DNA of 64,000 bases from UBA2365 sp964594045 (GTDB lineage Bacteria > Bacteroidota > Bacteroidia > Chitinophagales > Saprospiraceae): contig CAZQKR010000019.1 in NCBI GenBank assembly GCA_964594045.1, forward strand, positions 23,261 through 87,260, read 5' to 3'. A program made the position numbers and the translations under genes. Of this stretch, positions 44,639 to 54,242 are shown in pieces. Under the pieces are notes generated by a model, which saw nothing but the letters and a program-made list of their open reading frames with translations, did not search any database and was not told the DNA's origin. Each line of letters begins with the position of its first letter. Within the stretch, counting starts at the first letter, position 1.

Positions 44639-45003
44639 CTGTACACAATGTTTTTATTTAATGGCTTTTCCTGCCAATATGTGCAAAATTATCAACAAGT
44701 AAAAGGACCTGAATTAACCAAACAGGCATTATTCCGGATTCGGGAAAGTCAATAACAACATGCGAAGATAGATATTATTGTAATGTTTATATATAGAAGT
44801 TGTTTAAAAATGTATCTTAATGCTTCCAAACAAATTTCTGACGAATACTGACGAAGCATGCTTGTCAGCACTTGTCAGGCAGGTTTGTCAGCATTTTCAA
44901 CTATCAACCTAATTATTAAACAACTTCATATTTTTTACCTATATGGAAAATTGATGGCCTGGAAAAACGGGCAGAATTACATTTTCAGGCCAATTTCAGG
45001 CAT
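44639..45003. other. Gene-free stretch upstream of metG
   Basis: 365 bases. The minus-strand box TAATTTTG (44691-44684) may be part of the metG promoter. The rest is mainly the inverted-repeat element at 44796-44927, described separately. Confidence 0.5.
44796..44927. mobile_element. MITE-like inverted-repeat element (132 bp)
   Basis: The left end GAAGTTGTTTAAAAAT (44796-44811) matches the reverse complement of the right end (44912-44927) at 15 of 16 bases. The interior has several TGTCAG or CTGACG words and the palindrome AAGCATGCTT. It contains no gene and lies between divergent genes. The size and ends fit a miniature inverted-repeat element of a different family from the 167-bp elements at the left of the window, though both share GAAGTT at the tips. 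Confidence 0.55.
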
Positions 45004-45603
45004 TTGGACAACAATATCCGAAAAAAAAGTATTTTTGAGGACCGGTTCATTTTGCTGAGGAAGAAAATTAAAAATCAACATCTGGAAAACTTTAGAGACA
45101 TCTTTCTTGCAGGCCATTCCGCTTTTCATGCACGGAAAATAGCTGATTGGGTTGGTTCGGATGCAACCAGGCTTAATGAGGTCATGCATTTTTTTCTCTG
45201 CGATGAATACATCGTTGCCCAGCGGGCTGCATTTACAGTTTCCATGATCGGGGCAAGCCATCCCGGGCTGTTCAGGCCTTATATCGGAAAAATGTTCCAA
45301 AGGCTCGATGCGCCCGTTCACGATGCAGTGATCCGCTGCATATTACAGATATTCCAGGAATTGGATTTTCCGGAAGAAATGGAAGGGTTGATCTTTGATA
45401 AGTGCCTGTCATTTCTGATCTCTCCAAAATACCCGGCTGCGTTCCGGGTTTATGCCATGAATATCCTGGTCAATATCTGCGAAAAGTATCCGGAACTCAA
45501 ATCAGAAGTCAAACCTGTCATTCTGGATGTTTTGCAAACTTCAGAACTTCCTTCGATCACTTCAAGGGCAAAACGGGAATTGAAACGCCTGGATAAGATC
45601 TGA
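45004..45603 (+). CDS. HEAT-repeat-like helical protein
   Basis: A 199-residue all-helical protein without signal peptide. The stretch from about 40 to the end reads as consecutive HEAT/ARM-like helix pairs (for example EYIVAQRAAFTVSMIGASHP and YPAAFRVYAMNILVNICEKY). No catalytic motif is visible; such proteins usually bind other proteins. No ATG or GTG lies in a suitable place, so a TTG start at 45004 is proposed; the N-terminal boundary is uncertain. It is convergent with the thioredoxin gene with no bases between the two stops. Confidence 0.65.
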   Translation: MDNNIRKKSIFEDRFILLRKKIKNQHLENFRDIFLAGHSAFHARKIADWVGSDATRLNEVMHFFLCDEYIVAQRAAFTVSMIGASHPGLFRPYIGKMFQRLDAPVHDAVIRCILQIFQELDFPEEMEGLIFDKCLSFLISPKYPAAFRVYAMNILVNICEKYPELKSEVKPVILDVLQTSELPSITSRAKRELKRLDKI

Positions 45604-45909
45604 TCACTTGTATTTTGAGATCAGCTTTTCCAGTTCTCCCAATTGCTTTACGCCTGATTCCTGCCACAATAGTTTTCCACCTTTGAAAATGGCCAGTGTC
45701 GGCACACTCATGATACGGTATTGCTGGGCAACTTCCCTGTTTCTGTCCACGTCCACCGTGATCACCCTGGCATCGTTCCCTATTTTGGATACCAATTGTT
45801 TGAGTATAGGTTTTTGCATTTTGCATGGACCGCACCATTCTGCGGCAAAATCCACCAATACAGGCTTAGGGTGATTGATCAGGTCTGAAAATTTTGCTTT
45901 ACTGCTCAT
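45604..45909 (-). CDS. trxA: Thioredoxin
   Basis: A 101-residue cytosolic thioredoxin with the redox motif WCGPCK (Cys26 and Cys29), the DVDRN strand and the cis-Pro segment SVPTLAIFKGGK. It reduces protein disulfides, and is itself reduced by thioredoxin reductase, which is not encoded here. The N terminus is short compared with E. coli TrxA, but all fold elements are present. A minus-strand TAATTTTG box lies about 28-35 bases upstream. Confidence 0.95.
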   Translation of the reverse strand: MSSKAKFSDLINHPKPVLVDFAAEWCGPCKMQKPILKQLVSKIGNDARVITVDVDRNREVAQQYRIMSVPTLAIFKGGKLLWQESGVKQLGELEKLISKYK

Positions 45910-46080
45910 TAATTATCGTTTTTCTATAATTTGATGCAAAATTACCGCGTCATCGCTTTTCGGTTTGTAATCCCGGTCACATAGTGAAAAAATCACTCAT
46001 CACGGTTACATTTTGCTTTTATACCGGCGTCAAAACATGGCAGATCAGCAGAAAATCCGTACTTTTACCGAAATAAATTT

Positions 46081-46848
46081 ATGCTCGATATGGAAGAACA
46101 ACATCCTTATGTGAATACGATGATCAGGGATCAGGTGGCTCAGATTGAGTTTTTTCATCCCAGACATAATGCTTTACCGCTGGATATGCTCAAAAAGCTG
46201 GAAGCGGCTATCCTCCATGCAGGAAGCGATCAGCAGGTGCATGTCATTTTACTGAAAAGCGGTGGCACCGGGACATTTTGTGCAGGTGCAGATTTTGAGC
46301 AATTGAAAAAGATCGCAGATAAAAATGAAGGGCTGGAATTTTTCTCCGGCTTCGCAAAAGTGATCCTCGCCATAAAAAACTGCTCTAAACCTGTAGTGGC
46401 AAGACTTCAGGGAAAAGCTGTCGGAGGCGGCGTCGGCATTGCTGCAGCTGCAGACATGTGCTTTGGCACTTTGCAGGCTGCATTGCGACTCAGCGAACTC
46501 AACATCGGTATCGGTCCGTTCGTGATCGCACCTGCAGTGGAAAGAAAGACCGGCAAAACCAATTTTTCAAGGCTCAGCCTGCAACCTGACCGCTGGATGC
46601 CGGCTGAAGAAGCAAAACACGCTGGTATTTTTACAGAAGTGTACGACGATATCATTACCATGGACATCTATCTGGAAGAGTATCTGCAAAAACTGGCTTC
46701 TCTGAATCCTGAAGCGCTTTTGCAAATGAAAAATATTTTGTGGGAAGGGACGGACAACTGGGAGCAATTGCTCATCGAAAGAGCAGCCATGAGCGGTATG
46801 CTGGCACTTTCCCAATTTACCAAACAGGCATTGAACAAATCAAATTAA
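46081..46848 (+). CDS. Enoyl-CoA hydratase/isomerase family protein
   Basis: A crotonase-fold protein of 255 residues. The oxyanion-hole segments are visible: GTFCAGADFEQLKK and GKAVGGGVGIAAAADMCF; the position of the usual second catalytic Glu reads SELNIGIGPFVIAP. It probably acts on an enoyl-CoA in fatty-acid or amino-acid breakdown; the exact reaction (hydratase, isomerase or lyase) is open. It ends eight bases before the urocanase gene, so the two share a transcript. Confidence 0.88.
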   Translation: MLDMEEQHPYVNTMIRDQVAQIEFFHPRHNALPLDMLKKLEAAILHAGSDQQVHVILLKSGGTGTFCAGADFEQLKKIADKNEGLEFFSGFAKVILAIKNCSKPVVARLQGKAVGGGVGIAAAADMCFGTLQAALRLSELNIGIGPFVIAPAVERKTGKTNFSRLSLQPDRWMPAEEAKHAGIFTEVYDDIITMDIYLEEYLQKLASLNPEALLQMKNILWEGTDNWEQLLIERAAMSGMLALSQFTKQALNKSN

Positions 46849-46855
46849 ATACAGA

Positions 46856-48907
46856 ATGAATGATTTAATGGCTTTCCAGCAAGCCGTCATAAAAGGAATT
46901 CCGGGCGTTTTGCCTCCGGCAAAAGAAAGATGTAACAACATTCCTCACGCTCCAAAAAGGGTGATCGACCAGGTGCTTAGCAAAGAAGAGAAAAAACTGG
47001 CCATCAAAAATGCGCTCAGGTATTTTCCGAAAAAATGGCATCAAATCCTGGCAGAAGAATTCCTGCACGAACTCAACAAATATGGCAGGATCTATATGTA
47101 TCGCTTTTTGCCGGATTATGACATGATAGCACGGCCAATCACCGATTATCCGGCCAGATCACGGCAGGCAGCAGCGATCATGCTGATGATACAGAACAAT
47201 CTGGACAAAAAAGTAGCCAAATATCCACACGAACTGATCACATACGGCGGAAATGGAGCCGTGTTCCAAAACTGGGCTCAATATCTGCTGACCATGAAAT
47301 ATTTGTCCGAAATGACTGATGATCAAACCCTTGTGTTGTATTCCGGCCATCCGATGGGATTATTCCCTTCTCATCCCAAAGCGCCGAGAGTGGTCGTCAC
47401 CAATGGTATGATGATCCCGAACTATTCCAAAAAAGAAGACTGGAACAAATATAATGCATTGGGTGTGACTTCGTATGGTCAGATGACCGCCGGATCTTTT
47501 ATGTACATTGGTCCTCAAGGCATTGTTCATGGAACGACCATTACCCTGCTCAATGCCGGGCGGTTGAAACAGCTCGGAGAAAGCAATCTGAAGGGCAGAT
47601 TATATGTTACTTCAGGCCTTGGAGGCATGTCCGGCGCCCAATCCAAAGCTGCTTTGATCACCGGCGCTGTCGGGGTGATCGCAGAAGTGGACCCGGATGC
47701 CATCGGCCAAAGGCTGGCTGACGGTTATATTCTCAAAGAAAATGTATACCAGGATCTGGATGTGCTGACAGAAAAAATACAGGAAGCCAGAAAAACGGAA
47801 ACGCCCGTTGCACTGATCTATCATGGCAACATCGTGGATCTACTGGAACATCTGGTCAAAGAAAACATAGCCGTTGAACTCGGTTCAGACCAGACATCAC
47901 TACACAACATTGACGATCTGGGCTATTGTCCGGCGGGATATACTTTTGAAGAAGCTAAAAAATTGCTGAACACCGACAAGAACAGGTTTTTGGAGGAAGT
48001 CCGTAAATCGCTTGTCAGGCATGTGGCTGCCATCAATGCGCTGGTTGCCAAAGGCATGTATTTTTGGGATTATGGCAATGCTTTTCTTTTGGAGGCAGGC
48101 AAAGCCGGTGCAGATATCTGGAAAAATGAGGAAACCGGAACCTATAAATACCCTTCCTATGTGGAAGATATCATGGGACCGATGTGTTTTGACTACGGTT
48201 TCGGGCCTTTCAGGTGGGTTTGCACATCGGGAAAACAGGAAGATCTGGACTTTACTGACCGCCTGGCTGCCAGGGTTTTGAAGGAACTGGCCGCTCAATC
48301 ACCGCCGGAGATCCTGGGACAACTGAAAGACAACATCAACTGGATCGAAGCCGCCGGACAGAATCTGCCGGTGGTTGGGTCAAAATCAAGAATATTATAT
48401 GCAGATGCCAATGGAAGGAAAGAGATCGCCCTGGCTTTCAACCAGGCGATTGCAGAAGGCAGGATCCATGGACCGGTAGTTTTGGGAAGGGATCATCACG
48501 ATGTTTCGGGCACGGACTCTCCTTTCCGTGAAACCTCCAACATCTATGACGGAAGCCGGTTTACAGCAGATATGGCGGTTCATAATGTGATCGGTGACGC
48601 ATTCCGTGGCGCTACCTGGGTGAGCATTCACAACGGTGGCGGTGTCGGTTGGGGTGAAGTGATCAACGGTGGCTTTGGCATGGTGATCGACGGAAGTAAA
48701 AATGCAGAGGAAAACATCCGAAGTATGTTGTTCTGGGATGTAAATAACGGAATTGCAAGGCGTTCATGGGCGAGAAACGATGAAGCCATCTTTGCGATCA
48801 AAAGGGCAATGGAAGAAAACCCGCAACTGGTTGTTACCTTGCCTGAAATCGCTGATGACCAGCTGATTGACGACTTATTTCAGGTATTTAAAATTGAAAA
48901 AAATTGA
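46856..48907 (+). CDS. hutU: Urocanate hydratase
   Basis: Converts urocanate to imidazolonepropionate, the second step of histidine breakdown, using tightly bound NAD+ as electrophile. The 683-residue protein is of the longer type, compared with about 560 in Proteobacteria. Seen are the conserved ELITYGGNGAVFQNWAQY, YSGHPMGLFPSH, SGLGGMSGAQSKA, and DLGYCPAGYTFEEA, and a C-terminal WVSIHNGGGVGWGEVINGGF. The other hut genes (hutH, hutI and a final step) are not in this window, so the pathway is split or completed elsewhere. Confidence 0.95.
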   Translation: MNDLMAFQQAVIKGIPGVLPPAKERCNNIPHAPKRVIDQVLSKEEKKLAIKNALRYFPKKWHQILAEEFLHELNKYGRIYMYRFLPDYDMIARPITDYPARSRQAAAIMLMIQNNLDKKVAKYPHELITYGGNGAVFQNWAQYLLTMKYLSEMTDDQTLVLYSGHPMGLFPSHPKAPRVVVTNGMMIPNYSKKEDWNKYNALGVTSYGQMTAGSFMYIGPQGIVHGTTITLLNAGRLKQLGESNLKGRLYVTSGLGGMSGAQSKAALITGAVGVIAEVDPDAIGQRLADGYILKENVYQDLDVLTEKIQEARKTETPVALIYHGNIVDLLEHLVKENIAVELGSDQTSLHNIDDLGYCPAGYTFEEAKKLLNTDKNRFLEEVRKSLVRHVAAINALVAKGMYFWDYGNAFLLEAGKAGADIWKNEETGTYKYPSYVEDIMGPMCFDYGFGPFRWVCTSGKQEDLDFTDRLAARVLKELAAQSPPEILGQLKDNINWIEAAGQNLPVVGSKSRILYADANGRKEIALAFNQAIAEGRIHGPVVLGRDHHDVSGTDSPFRETSNIYDGSRFTADMAVHNVIGDAFRGATWVSIHNGGGVGWGEVINGGFGMVIDGSKNAEENIRSMLFWDVNNGIARRSWARNDEAIFAIKRAMEENPQLVVTLPEIADDQLIDDLFQVFKIEKN

Positions 48908-49240
48908 TTTGAAGTAATTTTTGACAGGAATTCAACTCATTCCTTTTGAAAGGCTGAACAGTTGCATCAAATTTTTGTTAAGGAAAATGCAAGCACCAGA
49001 TGCTGATGCAGCGTTTTTCGGGGCAAAAATTGAGCACACTATCATGGTCCAATCGATCATTTGACGTAACAATTTTAGAGAAAATTGAATTGAAAAATAG
49101 AAGTTATTTCACAACGTTTTAAAATACACTATTCTATCTCTGTGAAACTCTGTGCCTGCTCTGTGTAACTCTGTGTAACAAAAAAAATCTAATAAGGAAA
49201 TCCGTCTGGTGAACAAGCTCACCAGGATCAAAATAAAAAC
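48908..49240. other. Gene-free stretch with CTCTGTG repeats
   Basis: 333 bases upstream of lipA. CTCTGTG occurs four times with a 10- to 11-base period at 49138, 49148, 49159 and 49169. No gene, hairpin or clear promoter box was found. Confidence 0.5.
49138..49175. repeat. Short CTCTGTG array
   Basis: Four copies of CTCTGTG spaced by about one helical turn, 66 bases upstream of the lipA start. It may be a regulator site or just low-complexity DNA. Confidence 0.6.
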
Positions 49241-50104
49241 ATGAATCTTGAACAAATAACACCCGTTCCCCGCAAAAAACCCGATTGGTTGAAAGTAAGA
49301 CTTCCTATCGGAGAAAGTTTCCGCGAAGTCAAGCAGATCGTGGATACCAACAAGCTACATACGATCTGTCAAAGCGGCAATTGTCCCAATATGGGCGAAT
49401 GTTGGGGTGTCGGAACAGCCACTTTCATGATCCTGGGCAACATCTGCACACGGAGTTGCGCTTTTTGCAATGTCAAAACCGGTAAGCCAACCGAATATGA
49501 CACCGAAGAACCCATGCGCGTTGCCCGCGCGATCCAAACCATGAAGGTCAAGCATGCCGTGATCACTTCTGTCAATCGCGACGAACTGGCGGACAAAGGC
49601 GCAGAGATCTGGCATCAGACCGTGAAGCTGATCAAGGAACTCAGTCCCGGCACCACCATAGAAACGCTGATCCCTGATGTGAAAGCAGACTGGGAAGCTC
49701 TGGAAAAGATGATCTCTGCCGGCCAGGAAATCGTGAGCCACAATATGGAAACCGTGCGTTCGCTTTACCGGACGATCAGGCCACAGGCGCATTATGACCG
49801 CAGCCTGGAGCAGATCAAAAGGACCAAAGCCTACGGCAAACGCACCAAATCCGGCATCATGCTCGGCCTTGGAGAAACCCGCGAGGAAGTGCTGCAGATC
49901 ATGGATGACCTCAGGGCGCATGACTGCGACATCATGACATTGGGACAATACCTTCAGCCCACCAAAAACCATGCTGAGGTGGTGGAATATGTTCACCCCG
50001 ATGTTTTTGCAGAGTATAAAGAGATCGGATTGGCGAAAGGTTTTTCCTTCGTTGAAAGCGGTCCGTTGGTCAGGTCATCCTATCATGCGGAGCGACATTT
50101 GTAA
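49241..50104 (+). CDS. lipA: Lipoyl synthase
   Basis: A radical SAM enzyme that inserts two sulfurs into protein-bound octanoyl groups. The 287-residue product has both cluster motifs: Cys43-x4-Cys48-x5-Cys54 (auxiliary, sacrificial cluster) and Cys69-x3-Cys73-x2-Cys76 (radical SAM cluster). The C-terminal Arg-Ser-Ser-Tyr near VRSSYHA, which ligates the auxiliary cluster through Ser, is also present. Start and length are typical. LipB is not adjacent. It is probably transcribed alone. Confidence 0.97.
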   Translation: MNLEQITPVPRKKPDWLKVRLPIGESFREVKQIVDTNKLHTICQSGNCPNMGECWGVGTATFMILGNICTRSCAFCNVKTGKPTEYDTEEPMRVARAIQTMKVKHAVITSVNRDELADKGAEIWHQTVKLIKELSPGTTIETLIPDVKADWEALEKMISAGQEIVSHNMETVRSLYRTIRPQAHYDRSLEQIKRTKAYGKRTKSGIMLGLGETREEVLQIMDDLRAHDCDIMTLGQYLQPTKNHAEVVEYVHPDVFAEYKEIGLAKGFSFVESGPLVRSSYHAERHL

Positions 50105-50261
50105 ATCCTGATAATAACAAATTTCCAAATCAATAAGGGTTAAGAAACAAGGGAGACAAACTGCAGACCCAGTAAAATATCTACATGCTATTCCAAACGA
50201 TATTTTTCCATTTAAATCGCTAACCTGGGATTTAAATAACATCATTATGTGATTTCATCCA

Positions 50262-50293
50262 TTTGAATCTGTGGTAGTTTTAAGTTATTTTTG
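50262..50293 (+). promoter_or_regulatory. Promoter of the response regulator / kinase operon
   Basis: TTTG at 50262-50265 and TATTTTTG at 50286-50293 are separated by 20 bases, a close match to the Bacteroidota promoter. It places transcription start after 50295, which rules out the TTG at 50291 as start codon and supports the GTG at 50342. Confidence 0.6.
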
Positions 50294-50341
50294 CATTTTG
50301 CTGCATTCAAATTGGATCTATCATTTTTCAAATCATCAGGA

Positions 50342-50977
50342 GTGATAAAAGTTGCGATTTATGAAGACAATACCGGCCTGCGGGAAGTGCTCGCGACCAT
50401 CATCCGTGAATCGGAAGAAACCGAATTGGCCGGGGAATTTGGCCATTGTCTGGATGTGATCCGCAATACCATTGCATTCAAGCCGGATGTCATCCTGATG
50501 GACATTGAAATGCCGCAAAAATCCGGTATCGAAGCTGTGAAGGAAGTTAAAGCCCAATTTCCGGAAGTGGAGATCATCATGAACACCGTTTTTGATGACG
50601 ACGAAAGGATTTTCCTTGCAATACAGGCAGGAGCAACAGGATATCTGCTCAAAAAAAGTTCCATATCACAGATCATTTCCAGCATCAAAGAGGTCAAAAA
50701 TGGCGGCGCTCCGATGTCACCGGCCATCGCCAGAAAAGTTTTGTCCATGCCCTTTGCCAAACCGGCCAACAGGGAAAAGATCGAAAACACATTATCCAAA
50801 CGGGAATTTGAGATCCTGGAATTCCTGGCTCAGGGATTCAGTTACAAAATGGTGGCTGCAGCAACAAACCTCAGCATTGACACAGTCAGAGCCCACATTA
50901 AAAAAATTTATGATAAATTGCAGGTCAATTCAGCTACAGAAGCTGTCAACAGGTATTTCCTGAACAAAAATCCGTAA
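50342..50977 (+). CDS. NarL/LuxR-type response regulator
   Basis: A 211-residue response regulator. The receiver domain (1-120) has the acidic pair in IYEDN, the phospho-acceptor Asp54 in ILMDIEMPQKSG and Lys in LLKKSS. The C-terminal LuxR helix-turn-helix covers about 145-205 (LSKREFEILEFLAQGFSYKM, then ATNLSIDTVRAHIKKIYDKL). The GTG start at 50342 is chosen because AGGAG directly precedes it and the promoter lies just upstream; the longer frame adds no domain. It is followed after 22 bases by a histidine kinase of the matching HisKA_3 class, the likely partner. Confidence 0.9.
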   Translation: MIKVAIYEDNTGLREVLATIIRESEETELAGEFGHCLDVIRNTIAFKPDVILMDIEMPQKSGIEAVKEVKAQFPEVEIIMNTVFDDDERIFLAIQAGATGYLLKKSSISQIISSIKEVKNGGAPMSPAIARKVLSMPFAKPANREKIENTLSKREFEILEFLAQGFSYKMVAAATNLSIDTVRAHIKKIYDKLQVNSATEAVNRYFLNKNP

Positions 50978-50999
50978 ATTTTAAACCTCTGAATCCAAA

Positions 51000-53900
51000 A
51001 TGAGGCCGATTAAAATTCTATGTTTGATCTTTTTACCGTTTTTGCTGGTTTCGCAGGCTTCCAGCCTTGTAGATCTGCCTGAATTGGAAATCTTCGGACC
51101 TGAGGTTGGCTTCAGACAAAGAGAAGTTTTTGACATATTAAAATCATCCCGCGGATATATTTGGGTTGGAACAAATAACGGACTGGGACGTTTTGACGGA
51201 CACAATTTTGTTTTTTACAATTCGGATGACTCAGACGCAAAAAACAGAATTTCAAGTGATTATGTCAACTCCATTTGTGAAGATGACCATGGTCGGATCT
51301 GGATGATCGCCGCCAATCAGATCAATGTACTGGATCAGCAAACCGACAGGATATATCGCCCTTCATTGACTTTAGAAAATGGTAAAGCAGCAAAATATGA
51401 AGCATACCATATCCTGTTCAACCCAAAGGATAAGCGCATTTGGATGTATACTTCAGCAGGTGTTTTTTCCTCTTCCGGGAAAAAGATCCAACCTGTACTT
51501 CAAAGCCTCGACATAAGGATTCCAAGTTTTGGAAAGTTCGCCCTGGATAAACACCGGAATCTTTGCCTGCTGACCAATGCAGGTATTTTCCGGTTGGACG
51601 AAAAATACCGGGTAAAAGCGATCATCACCAATCCAAACAAAGACAAAACCGCCCAGGGTTTCATCAGCTTTTACGAAGATACAGATGGTGTTTACGCCGG
51701 TACATACATGGATGGAATTTTCGTCAGGAATAAAAATCTTGCCAGATCCTTTCCTTTCAATGAAAGAGGCCTGAATGCCGTATTTTCCATAGAACCCTTT
51801 CCCGGCATAGAGCAAAAATTGCTGCTGGGCACCAGTTCAGGCCTGCATATACTGGACAAAAACACCTTAAAGATCCGGAAGATCGATTTGAATTTTTTCA
51901 CATCAACGGAAGGTTTTCAGGGCAATTTATACTGTGTCAGAAAGGTTGATAACCGGGAGATCTGGATCGGTGCAACCAAGGGTATCGGATTGTTTGACCT
52001 GAAAAAAAACATTTTTACAAATGCGAACCTGAACTTTCTTCGCAAAAAAGATGCTGAAGTAACCAAAGTAGAATTTGACAGGTCTTTTAAGGATGATCAG
52101 ATCGCATGGATATTTTCAAGGTACAACGGCATTTTCAGATACGATATGAAATCCGGGAAAAACCTTATACTCCCTAAAATACTGGCATCCTTCGCTGATT
52201 CAATGGCTTCAGATTTTGCACTCAGAAACGACACTGTCTGGATAGCCAACTATAAAAAAGGACTGATCGGGTATAACCTGAAAAGTGATAAAACAATTTA
52301 TATCTCTGACCCATCCGGACATGAGCCGTACCTGAATTTGATCCCGGACCGGAAAGGCAAACTCTGGCTGACCAGTTTCAGCGGTTTGTATGCCTTTGAT
52401 GAGCAAAAAACCCGGATCATTCTGTACCGTCCGATTGCTGATTGGGTCAAAAAAAGCAACTTTAATCCTTACATTCATGACATGGCCATCGACCGGCAAA
52501 ATAAAATATGGATGTTAATGTATAATGCACAAAATCAAAAACATCTCATAGTTTACGACCAGAAATCAGGTAAGATATCGGAAATCCCAGGACTCAACTG
52601 CACCTATTGTGTCAACCAAAATTACCCGGAAGGTATTTATATTGGCGACCAGGATTTTGCCTATTTATATGGAAATAAATGCCTGATAAAACTTCCATTA
52701 CACGATCCGGGAGCCACAATTGATGCTTCCAATTGCCTGAAGGTCAACGAGAAGATCTTCTCCATGGAAGAAACTCCAGATGGCTTTTGGCTGAGCACTT
52801 TAGGTGGTGTTTTACATGGCAGGAAAAACGATTTCACCATTGGAAGTGAATACAATTACTACAATTCCAATATCTCTGTTCCACATATCGCTCCCTACAT
52901 AAAATATTCAGGATCAACCGATAAACTGTACATTTTTTCGATCAACCAGGTTTCGGTGATCAGAGAACAGGAGCTGGATGAAAGTCCTTCGTCCGAACCT
53001 TATATCACCAATATGTTCATCAACAACCAAAAAGTGGATCATCTGGATTCCATGGGATATCGTTTTACACTTCCATATCACCAAAACACTTTAAGCTTTG
53101 AGTTTTCCAATTTCAGCTTCACCCATGCCCAGTTGAATACCTATTATTACCGGATATCAGACACTTACAGGCAAAAAACTGACTGGACCCGGGCCAGGAA
53201 CAATACGATCGATTTTCTCAATCTGAAGCCCGGACACTATACCCTTGAAGTTTCTTCGGCCAATTTTTTGGGTGTTCCGGGTAGCAACAACCGTGTCATA
53301 CAGTTTGAGATCAGACCACCTTTCTGGAATACCTGGTGGTTTTACAGCCTTGTTTTTTTAAGTATCGGAGGCTTCTTTTACGGATTATACCGGTACAGAC
53401 TGGCACAGAACAGGAGGCTGGAGCTGTTGAGGCTTCAGATAGCGAGAGATCTTCATGACGATATCGGAAGTCATCTTGCACAAATCAAAATTTTGAGCGA
53501 GATTGAGTCCTGGAAATCCAGGGATCCTGAAGTATTTGAGAGGATCAACAATTCATTGTCAAATGTGATGAGCAATCTCTCAGAAATAGTCTGGAGTATT
53601 AATCCAAAAAACTTCCGTTTGACGGATGTCCTTAGCAGGATACAGGAATTTGCCATTGAAACCCTCGAACCGCTTGACATCAATCTGGTCTTTTCCATAG
53701 ATCAGAAAGTGACCGGATTTAATTTTGATCTGGGTAAAAGAAGGCATCTGTACCTGATCTTCAAGGAAGCCATTACGAACATTGCCAAATATGCTTCGGC
53801 AGATCGTGTGGAATTAAAAGTCTTGAAAGACCACCAAAACATCATCATCAGCATAAGGGACAATGGAATCGGATTTGATCCTTTTTTGATCAAAAAGGGT

Positions 53901-54005
53901 AACGGTTTGCTGAATATGAAATCAAGGGCCGAACTCCTTCATGCCAAAATCAATATCCTGACTGCTAAATCCGGAACCGAGGTCCGGCTTGAGATCAAAG
54001 GTTGA
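51000..54005 (+). CDS. Histidine kinase with periplasmic two-component propeller and Y_Y_Y domain
   Basis: A 1001-residue membrane sensor. A signal/anchor segment is followed by a periplasmic part with propeller repeats of the two-component regulator type (GYIWVGTNNGLGRFDG, IWIGATKGIGLFD, LWLTSFSGLYAFDE), roughly to residue 660, then a Y_Y_Y domain (about 690-765, YYRISD), one membrane helix (near 775-797) and a HisKA_3 core with the phospho-acceptor His819 in RDLHDDIGSHLAQIK. The ATPase domain shows the N-box EAITNIAKYA and the G-box DNGIGFDP. There is no receiver or AraC domain, so it is a classical rather than hybrid kinase. It probably phosphorylates the adjacent regulator. The ligand is unknown. 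Confidence 0.93.
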   Translation: MRPIKILCLIFLPFLLVSQASSLVDLPELEIFGPEVGFRQREVFDILKSSRGYIWVGTNNGLGRFDGHNFVFYNSDDSDAKNRISSDYVNSICEDDHGRIWMIAANQINVLDQQTDRIYRPSLTLENGKAAKYEAYHILFNPKDKRIWMYTSAGVFSSSGKKIQPVLQSLDIRIPSFGKFALDKHRNLCLLTNAGIFRLDEKYRVKAIITNPNKDKTAQGFISFYEDTDGVYAGTYMDGIFVRNKNLARSFPFNERGLNAVFSIEPFPGIEQKLLLGTSSGLHILDKNTLKIRKIDLNFFTSTEGFQGNLYCVRKVDNREIWIGATKGIGLFDLKKNIFTNANLNFLRKKDAEVTKVEFDRSFKDDQIAWIFSRYNGIFRYDMKSGKNLILPKILASFADSMASDFALRNDTVWIANYKKGLIGYNLKSDKTIYISDPSGHEPYLNLIPDRKGKLWLTSFSGLYAFDEQKTRIILYRPIADWVKKSNFNPYIHDMAIDRQNKIWMLMYNAQNQKHLIVYDQKSGKISEIPGLNCTYCVNQNYPEGIYIGDQDFAYLYGNKCLIKLPLHDPGATIDASNCLKVNEKIFSMEETPDGFWLSTLGGVLHGRKNDFTIGSEYNYYNSNISVPHIAPYIKYSGSTDKLYIFSINQVSVIREQELDESPSSEPYITNMFINNQKVDHLDSMGYRFTLPYHQNTLSFEFSNFSFTHAQLNTYYYRISDTYRQKTDWTRARNNTIDFLNLKPGHYTLEVSSANFLGVPGSNNRVIQFEIRPPFWNTWWFYSLVFLSIGGFFYGLYRYRLAQNRRLELLRLQIARDLHDDIGSHLAQIKILSEIESWKSRDPEVFERINNSLSNVMSNLSEIVWSINPKNFRLTDVLSRIQEFAIETLEPLDINLVFSIDQKVTGFNFDLGKRRHLYLIFKEAITNIAKYASADRVELKVLKDHQNIIISIRDNGIGFDPFLIKKGNGLLNMKSRAELLHAKINILTAKSGTEVRLEIKG

Positions 54006-54242
54006 AAATCCTGGTGTTTATCAAAACAATTCAAACAGAACATGATCATACAGTGAAACAATTGTTTGAGCATCGGGCATAAGGTTCAATATGAGAACAA
54101 ATAACCAAATTCGCATTAAAATCCGGCTATGAAGCCAATCATTATCCTCCTAAAATGTTAAAATTCCTGACTTTAACATTTACGAATACTCCAATGCGTA
54201 ACATTTTTTATTCAAATCCGTCTCACAAAAGAATACAAAAAC

